Shown: in pieces, positions 54,641 to 64,000 of the stretch
Layout of the letters: every line of letters starts with the position of its first letter
How positions within the stretch are numbered: position 1 is the first letter of the stretch
DNA from: Loripinus fragilis
Lineage: Eukaryota; Mollusca; Bivalvia; Lucinida; Lucinidae
Length of the DNA: 64,000 bases
Direction: 5' to 3'
NCBI GenBank assembly: GCA_964019695.1
Contig: OZ026524.1
Location: 18,159,509-18,223,508 of the forward strand
Position numbers and translations under genes: made by a program
The notes under the pieces: model-generated
What the model was told of the DNA's origin: nothing
Databases searched by the model: none
What the model saw: the letters and a program-made list of their open reading frames with translations, nothing else

Positions 54641-55704
54641 TATTCATTTACAAGCAGACAGACGAACGGACAGACAGACGGATAGATCTTTTGCAGATGT
54701 ATAGATCTAGACTAGTTCAATCATTTAATTATTTGCATGCAAGTGCTTTTTGCGCACCTAGTCTACGGCGATTGTTCCAAAATTAAGATGATTATTTTGC
54801 TTTCCTACCTACGTTCGAAACGATTTCAATGGTTTAAAATGAACGGGTTTTCTTGCTGAAAGTCATTTGTTTGCATTTAATTCCCTAAGAATAGTTTATT
54901 CGATGGAAAAAGCCGATAATTGATTGCACCACTCATTTGTTGCTAATGATGCTTCATTCGGAACGTTGCCTTATCGGACGTTATCCTATTTGGTTTACCG
55001 ATGTCTTCAGCAAATCCTATTCTTATTTTATCCACCATCTGTGGAACTCGAGCTGTGGAAGCAATTTCATGTGTTCAAAAAAGTAAGAAACATTTCAAGA
55101 TTTGATTGAGACAGACAGTCACGAATGCGCGACTATCATTTGTCTTTACACACACTCGGAAAAGTTAAAACCAATCGACCGTGTGCTTCTCAAATTTGCA
55201 TAGGCGTAATTATTGTCCTGTCAATAAAGATGCAGTCGCTGTGCGACGTTCTGATTGGCCAAGAGCTAAATGAGATCACGCCTACTGCTATCAGACGACC
55301 GGACATTTTATGACAAACCCTGGGGCATCGGATTAGCGGAGATCTTCTGATCCTTTGTGGCGGAAGCCAAATGTGGACTCCCACTGTCGTCTTCAGGTGT
55401 TTTTAAGGAGTTTGAGACGAGTCAGGAGAAAAAAATTGGCGTAAATTAGAATCCCCAGCAGGAAAATGTACGCGTACAAAACCAAAAGTTGGCGTAAAAA
55501 TACGCATGATTCGGCGTTTTGGAGAACTCTGTAAAGGTAGTAAACAGCTAGCAGCCAGCAAATTTTAAACTTATATCTCTATCTTTTTGGTACCAAAACT
55601 ACATCTCCTTTCCAATAAACTTTATTTCAAGAGTTTTTAAGACTTTTCTCTGACTTTTGAATGGAAAATAAAATAAAACCAAATATTTTACTTTCTTATT
55701 GTTC

Positions 55705-55815
55705 TATTTATGGTAACCACGATATATTGCGATATGTTTTTCGTACCAATATATTGTACCTTTTCAGACTCATATTGCAATATACCTGCATATAAGGTTT
55801 ATCGTTACAGCTCTA
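55705..55815 (-). repeat. Inverse copy of the TAGAGCTGTAAC repeat
   Basis: GATATATTGCGATATGTTTT ... GGTTTATCGTTACAGCTCTA, the reverse-oriented partner of 41325-41420. Confidence 0.6.
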
Positions 55816-56260
55816 CAACATTACATGTTGAAATGCCAATGTTATTATAATTGTAAGCATTTTAACATTTATGAGCATAACAACAAAGTTTTATATCATT
55901 TGGGCCTGGCCCCGAGTTATAAAACTTTCTTCCCGCTCAAATCAATTTCAATTTCTTATTAAAGTTAAAACAGTGAAAAAATAAAGCATTTCTTGCTTTC
56001 AAACTCTCAGACGTTGTATTTATCATACTTATTAATAATTGTTAAACAATTGTTGTCATTTTAACATTTATGAGCAGTATAATTTTGTTGGTAAAAAGTT
56101 TTTTAACTCAGTTGAGCATGAAAAAAGTTGTATAACCTTTGGGCCAGACATTATTATGCTAATAAATGTTAAAATACGAACAATTGTTAGCAATAATAGC
56201 ATTTTAACATTTATCGGCAGCATAAATTTTATGCTCAGCAGAGTTGAGCTTATTGTAGGC
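55815..56260. repeat. Cluster of fold-back MITE family C copies
   Basis: Overlapping fragments: right end of one copy (to GGGCCTGGCC at 55910), a copy at 55908-56147 (CCCCGAGTTATAAAAC to GTATAACCTTTGGGCC), and a third fragment at 56148-56260 with ATGTTAAAATACGAACAAT. They share ends with 14630-14875. Confidence 0.7.
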
Positions 56261-56279
56261 AAAATAAAGTCCTACATTT

Positions 56280-56430
56280 ATACTGAACGTGAGCCCCCAT
56301 CTTACGATATAATGCCGCAACGATTGTAAAGCATAGCTGAAAATATTCCCGTGACCTTGCTGGGAATTTATACCAGGCTGCCCGGAACAAGACCAATGCT
56401 CTAACCACTGAGCCAAAGAGTCTGGCGAGA
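56280..56430 (-). repeat. tRNA-derived SINE, degenerate
   Basis: Minus strand: TTTGGCTCAGTGGTTAGAGC (A box) followed by CCTGGTATAAATTCCC (worn B box). An ORF over it is not a gene. Confidence 0.65.
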
Positions 56431-56529
56431 TTGATAATATTCTAGAAGCTATGCAAAATCTACTTTGTATTTATGAGAGTGCTGGCGGCCAGGCCCATAA
56501 TATGTCACAGTCAACAATTTATCAGATAT

Positions 56530-56700
56530 TTTGGAGCGGTCCCACCCTTTCCTTGGTATTACCAGTACTTTTCTGTGAGTAAATGTGTCTTTCTCAAGGA
56601 CGCAACACGGCGGAGGTTGGTATTGAATCCAGACTTCTTGCTACAGAATCCTGAGATTAGGCCACTACCCCCCTCCTGGGGGACCTGCTATTTCTGCCTA
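56530..56700 (-). repeat. SINE with GTGTTGCGTCCTTGAGAAAG core
   Basis: Minus strand: GTCTGGATTCAATACC resembles a B box; GCGTCCTTGAGAAAGACACA and GTACTGGTAATACC follow. Shares its core with 21097-21291 but is more diverged. Confidence 0.6.
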
Positions 56701-56934
56701 CCTGTACAGCTTTTGGAATAAGCATTCTACACATGATACGACCGGGCCTTGTAGAGCAGTCGGTTTGCTAGAAGCAGTGTCTACAAATGATCTGTGCATA
56801 TGATAAGACTTACTTATCTAGTAGTTAATTTTATAGTGAGTCAGCTTGGCTAAATATTGACCTATATATTGACAACAACAACAACCTATATTGGCATTGA
56901 TAGAATTTTTAAAGTACCAACACATATAACATAC

Positions 56935-57377
56935 CAGTTTATTATACAATGACCTTCATCAACGAATACAGCTACCACATTCTGCTGTATATCTGAGGAA
57001 AGCAACGTCTCTCTCCGCACTTCCAATAGCATCTTAGGGCTGGCAAAAATGTACTGGCATTTCCCTAGTTCAGTAGTTTTGGAGTCTTTACTTAATTGAG
57101 ATGCACTAAGTCCTTTACTTCTCAGTTTTTCACATTGCGCGTCGATAAGCGCTACGAGCGGACTGACAATAATCACGGAGGCCTTATCCTTCTTTCCGAG
57201 TCTTTCGAAAACAAAGGGAACCATTTCATAAGTCAGAGATTTTCCTGAACCTGTCGGCGACATTAGGAAGACGTCTTGTCCGTTACATACACTTTTAACC
57301 ACATTGCTCTGGAATGGTTTAAGTTCCTTATATCCAACGTACTCGCCAGCTCCCTTTATTTTATCCTCAGTAGTCAT
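56935..57377 (-). CDS. RecQ-like helicase, exon 1
   Basis: The first Met at 57377 opens 147 codons plus two bases. Motif 0: YKELKPFQSNVV. Motif I: SPTGSGKS (40-47, Walker A). Motif Ia: VIIVSPLVALIDAQ. Motif II: DEGHC at 140-144 (a DExH variant). The exon ends DEGHCIIN plus TG at a GTATGT donor. The spliced product would continue in exon 2 at 40583, with Trp then Gly as in the RecQ pattern DEAHCxxxWG. This is the first RecA-like domain of a 3'-5' DNA helicase, ATP-dependent. No nuclear-localisation or zinc region is visible. An A/T-rich region with a possible start context lies upstream to about 57500, with no clear promoter. Confidence 0.9.
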
Positions 57378-58320
57378 TTCGATTTAGAATATCAGGAAAA
57401 TTATTTCAATTTAAGTCACAACAATGCAAATGGCAATTGGAAAAAGAGATACCGGATATGCCGGAAACGAGGCAAATGGAGTTCCGGTTACTATTTATAG
57501 TACACTAGAGTTATCCGATAGAGTTGTCGTTCTTGGCTTTACCTCACAACATTTGAGGAAAAATCCAGGTGGCGCTGCCGATTGAAATCAAAGTTCCCCA
57601 GGCTGTCATTTTTGACCAAGGAACGGAAAAATAAAAAAGAAGAAAAAATGATGAGACTGGAACCCAGGCTACCTGACCCCGAAACCCCTCTGCAGCTGAT
57701 ACAATGTGTTTGTAGCTAGTCTGTATGCGAAACATCTTGGTAAGTGCAAATCCAACCTTTAACAGTGTACTGATTTCTGTTGCTGTTGAGCAGAAGAGGA
57801 CTCATGTAAAATATTACCAGTGATTAATATGCTTTTGACTTTTGAACAACTATTTTCATGTGGATTCAGACATTTGTTTAGCCGCAACAACACGAATGCC
57901 TTATTGTCCGATTTCGACGTCTTAAGGATCAAAAATTGGACGATTCTACCTAGTATCATGCGAAAGCATTTTTAAAGTCCGCTAAATGTATAAAATTTAT
58001 AGCTATTAGAAATCGGAATAATTTACAAAAATACAAAATTTAAAAAAGAAAAAAAAATACAAAAAAAATAGATCTTTGTGATCATAGGTTTGAAGCTTTC
58101 ACTTTGCAATGCCCTGCTGAATATGCAAAAGTATCCAAATGTAACAGAACGCTCTCTGACTCACATACACTTCTCTTCCATTTGTCAGCAGACGACAAAA
58201 CAAATTGCCAATTTGGCCTGGGTCTTCATTTTTGTTAATGAATTTTCTGTTAAATTTGTGTTTTTTTTGTCCAAACTCGTCATTTTTACCATCTATTGAG
58301 ACTTTTTAAATGAGTCTTTT
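57378..58320. other. No gene seen
   Basis: Upstream flank of the RecQ-like exon. Contains a GGTGGCGCTGCCGATTG phrase and a B-box-like GGGTTCCAGTCTC on the minus strand near 57660, but no convincing tRNA or SINE pair. Confidence 0.4.
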
Positions 58321-58630
58321 ACATGTCTTTGACAACTTTAAATGTATTTGAGCCGTCTTTGCGTGTTTTTGTCAACTTTAAAAGTCTTGTTGCCGTCTTC
58401 GCGTGTCTTTGTCAACTGGAAAAGTCTTTTTTGCCGTCTTTTTGTGTCTTTGTCAACTTTAAACATCTTTTTGCCATCTTTGCGTGTTTTTGTCCATCTT
58501 TGTGTGTCATTGTCAACTTAAAACGTCTTTTGGCCGTCTTTGCGTGTCTTTGTGTGTCTTTGCGCGTCTTTGTGTGTCTTTGCGTGTCTTTGCCCGTCTT
58601 TGTGTGTCTTTGCGTAGTTTGGGTGTCTTT
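58320..58630 (+). repeat. Minisatellite of CTTTGTGTGTCTTTGCGTGT units
   Basis: Tandem units with GTCTTTGTCAACTTTAAA, TTTTTGCCGTCTTTG and TTTGCGTGTCTTTGTGTGTC. The 105-codon frame over it (Cys-Leu-Cys-Val-Ser repeats) is a product of the repeat. Confidence 0.9.
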
Positions 58631-58939
58631 GCGGTATTAAGATAGACCAGAATTTTCAGATTTCAATATTGTCCCAAGTGTAACAAATCAATGGCAGCTG
58701 TAATATGTTTTAAAATTAGCTAGAAACGAAATGGCACATCATATCCTGTTGAAATTTTGTATATATGCAGCAGGATACTTGGTGTTGTCCTCAGTGCATT
58801 TTGACTCCTTTATTACATTTATTGAGTTTCTATTAAAAACTTTCTGAGGTAAAGATTAAAATATAAGTACTTAAATAAGCTTAAAAAGCCAAAAATCTTA
58901 GTAAATAACATTAATATGGCCGATTTTTTGCCAAATTTT

Positions 58940-58942
<3 letters not shown>

Positions 58943-59031
<89 letters not shown>
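58943..59031. repeat. (TA)n microsatellite
   Basis: About 44 TA dinucleotides. It directly abuts the fold-back MITE that follows. Confidence 0.98.
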
Positions 59032-59033
<2 letters not shown>

Positions 59034-59036
59034 CTG

Positions 59037-59290
59037 CACAATATTTCTGAATTAAACACAGCGTACAAAATGTTCTTTCTGGCAACACAGTGTGCAAAAT
59101 TGGCATTCTGGCAAGAAATGTATTGTATGAAAATTTGTGTAGCACAGAAGTCTAAAACATGTCTAGGCTCCTGAAAGATTGTCCGCAACAACACAGCTTA
59201 CCAGGTGTTCTACCATATGACCAGATAGAGTCACTTCTATGCTACACAAATTTTCATAGAATACGCTGTGTTTAATTCAGAAATATTGTG
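59037..59290. mobile_element. Fold-back MITE, 254 bp, perfect 29-bp ends
   Basis: 29-bp ends starting CACAATATTTCTGAATTAAA (59037-59065) have a perfect complement at 59262-59290. A second inner pair (ATGAAAATTTGTGTAGC and GCTACACAAATTTTCAT) extends the palindrome. No ORF. Confidence 0.9.
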
Positions 59291-59558
59291 TATTTGTGAA
59301 AATCCACGCATAAGACTGGGCCCTTTTTTGGGCATAAATAATCACATAATTCATGTATATAGTTATATTTTGTTAACTATCCATCTAATCTAGTGTGTCT
59401 TGAAACTCTGATGAAGGCGAAAGCCGAAAGCGCTTAGTTTAAAAAAATTTTAGCACTGTTTTTTATTTATATCCGTTTATATTTATTTCTCAAATCAATT
59501 TAGCATCCTTTACTGGATCCAGTGCCACAGGAAAGATATCTCGTTTGGTGCATTAGCC

Positions 59559-59714
<156 letters not shown>

Positions 59715-60254
59715 ATGCATATATAAAATGTAAGGACAACACATGTTTTTTTTTGCAAACCTATTTCATCTTGGAAAAATCTTGTATTTAAACAAAAAAA
59801 TACAAACAAGGATGAATTGAATTAAATTTAAAAAAAAGAGTCTTCGTCCCATTTCATTCCCCGTCTTCAATTTCTAAAACCTGGACCAGTTAACTATATG
59901 TTTTGATAGAAAGCATTGACTACAAGTATTAGCTTTTCAAAAAAGCTGGCGGTCGCTTAGCCCTATCATTGTATGTATTCTTGCCCACTGCATTCTTCCA
60001 TTTTGAACTTCTACAGCTTGTCCATGTAGATTTATTCTAAGCCCTGGTTATTAACATCTGAACTGTGATTTGTTACCATTTAACACATGCTTCCAGCGAG
60101 TTGTTGCTTGATCTTTTGAAAGCACTCGGCTAAATCATGGTATGTTATGGTAATGTATCTAGCATGCGACACATTTATGGAAAATCATTTGACAACACTA
60201 GAAAGCACATTTTTCTTAAAACTAATGCCAGAAAATCAAGGTCACAGTGGTCGC

Positions 60255-60540
60255 TTAACTGTATATGTACACACTCCACGACCCCAAGATGTGTTCACAA
60301 ATCAAATTTGGGATTCCTAGGATGTATGCTCGTGGACACGATTTTTCTAGATCTGATGGCAGTGGTAAAGGTGCGTGACGCTCCATGGCCCTAAATGCAT
60401 TAGGACACGAATTTTGGCATTCCTGCCTAAAATAATATAGGAGATATACTCCGCATATGATATGAACACTCAAACACCTAGGACACTAAGGACAGTCAGT
60501 TTTATTACTATATGCCTCCCTTTGGGGGCATAAAACCTGT
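60255..60540 (-). repeat. Inverse fragment of the 51057-52990 minisatellite
   Basis: CAAATTTGGGATTCC and GGCATTCCTGCCTAAA with TATGCCTCCCTTTGGGGGC at the end (the inverse of GGGAGGCATATAG). One to two units only. No gene between 59715 and 60255. Confidence 0.65.
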
Positions 60541-61019
60541 TTGTCATGACCGTCATAAGACAGTGCCTGAATTCATAGTAATTCTATGTAATCAGATGTG
60601 GATGACGACCACAGAAGTACGTTTACTGATGTGAAGTTCGCTTGCACTCTTTGCCAATCAAGGACGCTTTGACTTTGGGACGTTTAACTTTCGCCAGCTT
60701 CTTTGAAAGCTAATACTAATTGCGTTTATATAAGGGACTGGGCAAATTGACGCCTTCTTTGACGAGCTTGCCTCGCTCTATAGATTTCACGGACAGTTTA
60801 CTTCGCGCTGTAGGTCAACCCACGATATTTGGTACCCCACTCGTTGTTCGGCAGTGAATAAAATATAGCTTGAGCACGGCATAAAGCTTCGGTCAAAACC
60901 TGAATTTGATGTGTGTTTTGAATGATGTTTATATAAGCGGCCGGCCACGGCCGACCGCAATAAATGATGTTTACTTTTACCTCTTATGACACACTTATGA
61001 CTCATTATGCCCCCGCCAT

Positions 61020-61745
61020 TTGTAATGGGGGGGGGGGGCATATAGCATCTCCCTTGTCCGTACGTCCTGTAACATACGTACGAAAAATGGTTTCCAGGCG
61101 ATATATTGAATACAGTGGTGTATTGGATTCATATTTCATACACAGGTATATAATCATAAAATACAGGTCAAGTGCAATTACGGATAAAATCCACCTATCA
61201 TTATCAGAGTTATGGCACTTGATCTCTGAATGAAAAATGAATTCCGGACGATATCTTTTGAAAACAGTCATGAATTGGATTCATATTTCATACACAGGTA
61301 TATAATCATAAAGTTAAGTTCGATTACGGATAAAATCCACTGATTATTATCAGAGTTATGGCCCTTGATCTCCATATGAAAAATGGTTTCCGGGCAATAT
61401 CTTTTGAAAACAGCAATGTATTGGATTCATATTTCATACACAGGTATATAATCATGAAATACAGCTCACATTCGATAAAGGATAAAATCCCCCGATTATT
61501 ATCAGAGTCACGGCCCTTGATCTGCGTATGAAAAACGGTTTCAGGACGATATCTTTTGAATACATTGGTGTATTGGATTCATATTTCATACACAGGTATA
61601 TAATCATAAAATAAAGGTCAAGTTTGATTACGGATAAAATCCCCCGATCATTAATAGAGTTACGGCCCTTTGTTAATGACAATGCCCTATTTATGCGAAT
61701 TTGGCAATAGCGGGGGCATCCGTGTCCCATGGACACATTTCTAGT
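61020..61745 (+). repeat. 150-bp tandem array with distinct ends
   Basis: Four units with TTGGATTCATATTTCATACA near 61123, 61275, 61421 and 61573, each followed by CAGGTATATAATCATAAA and ATTATCAGAGTTA. Left end GGGGCATATAGCATCTCCC, right end GGGGGCATCCGTGTCCCATG. The open frames across it are artefacts. Confidence 0.85.
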
Positions 61746-62489
61746 TATTTTTGAAATTGCCCCTATCTAAACTCCATGTTTGCAAAAGTTCACCTCTGAA
61801 ATTTCGCGATCACTGATTTGTTAATGCTGGGCCAAGGTTACAAATGCGCCACTTGGAAAAGGCAAAGCCCGCTGGGAAAATCCTCTTTCACGTGGTGTAT
61901 TTTCAGAGTGCTTCAGTTTACATCATTACACTCAATAGACTGACATCCCTTGATATAAAATCGCGAAATCATACATTGTCAATGACACCACAGGGCCACA
62001 GTGAATGGGTAAAATAGTCGCCGTTTGGCTTTCAATTGGAATACATGCTCAAGGTCTTAGTGACCGCACATATATAAAAAAAAACTTTTGAAAACCAGGA
62101 TTTACCACTATTGAGCGACATCTCTTTGATGAAAGTCAGAAAAGAACGATTGAACGATTGATCTGTGCTTTACCATCTCCAGAGGAGAGAGCAAACGAAT
62201 GCGTTTCAAGAAGACAATAAAAAAACCGAGCTGTTCTAGATTATTTCATTGGACTTACTTAACGTAAGAATAATAGGTTGGTATCGTTTGACAGACTAGT
62301 TTCTCTTGAAGCCAGGACACTATAGTTTTGCTCATATAAGTTGAGTTTTTCGACTGTTTTGGTGAGTCAAATTGGATATCTCCACAACAGTTCTTGTCTA
62401 TAAAGTAAATACAGGCCTACTTTTTTCTATTCTAAGGGTTTTTAACTAGTTCCTGTGGAATAGGTATCAATGCAAGAATGAGGGAGCAG

Positions 62490-62796
62490 AGGCCCCGAGG
62501 TTATAAAACCGTATTTTTCCATACTCAACTCAGCCGAGCACAAACATTATCCTGCTCATAAATGTTAAAATGCCAACAATGGTTGGCATTTTTTCATTTA
62601 TTAGCATGAGCCCATAAATGTTAAAATGTCAACAATGGTTTACAAAACATTTATTAGCATGACATTCACAACATTTGTGAGACAAAGCAAGAAACTTCAC
62701 TTCTTCAGTTGTCTGGATTCTAGTTTTTATGAGCAGTTGGAATTTCGTGCTCAGTTGAGTTGAGTATGAAAAAAGGTTTTATAACCTCGGGGCCAG
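62490..62796. mobile_element. Fold-back MITE, family C
   Basis: Left AGGCCCCGAGGTTATAAAAC and TCAACTCAGCCGAGC, right GTTGAGTATGAAAAAAGG and TTATAACCTCGGGGCC; the ends are near-perfect inverted repeats. Confidence 0.8.
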
Positions 62797-62839
62797 GTTA
62801 TCATCTCCAAAACATATTTATTTCTACCTCTGAAGATTG

Positions 62840-62910
62840 GTTCTGTCTTAGTAAACAGTGCAGACCCTGATGAAATGCCATCTTCTTGATCTGCAGTGTT
62901 TGCTTAAGTA
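62840..62910. repeat. Family B palindrome fragment
   Basis: CAGTGCAGACCCTGATGAAA then GATCTGCAGTGTTTGC. Confidence 0.65.
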
Positions 62911-63074
62911 CCAGTTAGGGGGTATACAGTATACAAAGGGTTAAACCCAGATCACACGGTCCCCGAATTAAAAGTCTGCTCAGGATTGACATTGTTTGCT
63001 GTTCTGTCTCTACATTTTACACACATAATGAGGTCTGGAGATTATATTTAAAAAAGTCATGTGCAACTAAAATG

Positions 63075-63262
63075 ATCATGACATTTATTCTGCTCATAGA
63101 TGTTAAAATGCCAAAAAGCAGGATAACCATGAATAATCAATGCGAATTGAATGCAATATTTATGTTTTCAATATTTTTTTTCAATATTTTGGTGTTTAGT
63201 TGAAATAGCAAGCTCAGTTGAGTTAAGCATGAAAAACAAACGTTTTAAAACCTGTGGACCAG
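63075..63262. repeat. Family C fragment
   Basis: ATTCTGCTCATAGATGTTAA then CTCAGTTGAGTTAAGCATGA and CCTGTGGACCAGC. Confidence 0.7.
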
Positions 63263-64000
63263 CCAGGTAACGCATTTAGCCTAAAGATAAGAAAATTAAA
63301 ATAAGTTTGCCCATACAGCGTAGACCCAGAAACATTTTTGAGGGTGAATATTTGAATAAAATATGAAGACTTCTTTTCTTTTGTTTTCTGGCCATTCTAT
63401 CCTGGATCAAGACTTTTTATTACTATACTTTAAATAAATAATAACTTTACAGTGCTTTGAATGAATACAAATTGTTTGCCATTTCACTTCCAAAACCGAT
63501 GTGAATTGTTATTAGTTTATCTTGCCATACACTCTTAGTAGAAGTCTAAAACAAATCACCGATAAAAAATCAAATATAATCAGAGATAAAGCTTTTAGAA
63601 AGGGCTAACCTTCACTATTGTTTTAATTCAAAGGGAGACAATTTCAACGTGAAGCAACTTTAAGATTCTGCCAAAAAGAAACCAAAAGTCAAAGGCAAAA
63701 TGTCTGGCAGTATTTTTCATGGACATTCGATGACCCTTAAAACAACGTGTTCAAATCCTCAGTTTACCCAATATTTTGTGAAACAATGCTGATTTTATGT
63801 TTTTAACGAACGCACAGGTAACTCGAAAGAAGAATAACTTGCAATGCGTAGTTTTTTTCTTGGATTATGTTAGAGCAAGTGTTGGAAACTCTTTGCAATA
63901 TTTAATTTACGAAATGAGTATAGGTATATTTAGAACTGAAAAGTGTGAAGTTACTTTTGTTTTTTTAATTAAATATTGTTCCAAACCATGAAGATTTCAG
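63263..64000. other. No gene seen at the right edge
   Basis: AT-rich sequence with no ORF having a recognisable domain. A 64-codon frame reaching 63991 could be part of a longer exon beyond the window, but nothing supports this. Confidence 0.4.

Larger units (their letters stand above)
40584..56934 (-). other. 16.35-kb intron of the RecQ-like gene
   Basis: Flanked by a CTG|GTATGT donor (56934-56933) and a TTTCATTTCAG acceptor (ending 40584) on the minus strand, in matching phase. It contains the repeats described separately and no other coding exon that I could recognise. Confidence 0.75.

Noticed and set aside
57600..57740. Possible tRNA or SINE near GGGTTCCAGTCTC (minus strand)
   Set aside because: Only a B-box-like word is present, with no A box at the right distance.
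58323..58640. 105-codon ORF with Cys-Leu-Cys-Val repeats
   Set aside because: Translation of the CTTTGTGT minisatellite.

Overview
The window is a stretch of AT-rich, repeat-dense, intron-containing eukaryotic DNA with no bacterial-style gene packing. The mix of content points to a marine or freshwater invertebrate, most likely a bivalve mollusc: a Ngaro-type tyrosine-recombinase retrotransposon with an SGNH hydrolase, a multi-exon DUF6589-type gene, tRNA-derived SINEs with the GTGTCCTTGAG core, and many short palindromic MITEs and minisatellites. The species assignment is inference. No complete, obviously functional host gene lies inside the window.

Layout. 1-8.1 kb: an AT-rich satellite interrupted by a 6.54-kb ORF-less element with 25-bp terminal inverted repeats and large imperfect inverted arms. 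8.1-13.2 kb: microsatellites, a small MITE, a 62-bp minisatellite and repeat fragments. 13.2-39.0 kb, plus strand: the exons of a decayed DUF6589-family gene (13223-13529, 19571-19909, about 20250-20831, 21933-22196, 29205-29370, 30324-30336 joined to 38137-39046). Its introns hold a 5'-truncated non-LTR retrotransposon (15543-17850, minus), a SINE, a 6.1-kb TTAA-flanked TIR element carrying a MYND zinc-finger ORF (22374-28482), and TTAA-flanked MITEs. A 7.8-kb Ngaro element (30337-38136, minus) sits inside the last coding exon, so that exon is split exactly in two.

40.2-57.4 kb, minus strand: two exons of a RecQ-like helicase fragment (exon 1 at 57377-56935, exon 2 at 40583-40220), convergent with the DUF6589 gene and separated by a 16.35-kb intron. 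That intron holds palindromic MITEs, simple repeats, a 1.08-kb TIR element (48743-49822), and a roughly 140-bp minisatellite whose every unit carries nuclear-receptor-like half-sites (51057-52990). 57.4-64 kb: no genes seen; CTTTGTGT minisatellite, TA/CT/ATT microsatellites, a 254-bp fold-back MITE, a 150-bp tandem array and more copies of the fold-back family also present near 14.7 and 56 kb.

How the parts relate: the window is best read as a graveyard and nesting ground of mobile elements inside two decaying or partial host-type genes. The Ngaro insertion is the best resolved event. Its ends, split direct repeats (A1-ORFs-B1-A2-B2), gag, RT/RNase H, tyrosine recombinase and hydrolase are all visible, and the interrupted exon rejoins in frame with no target-site duplication.
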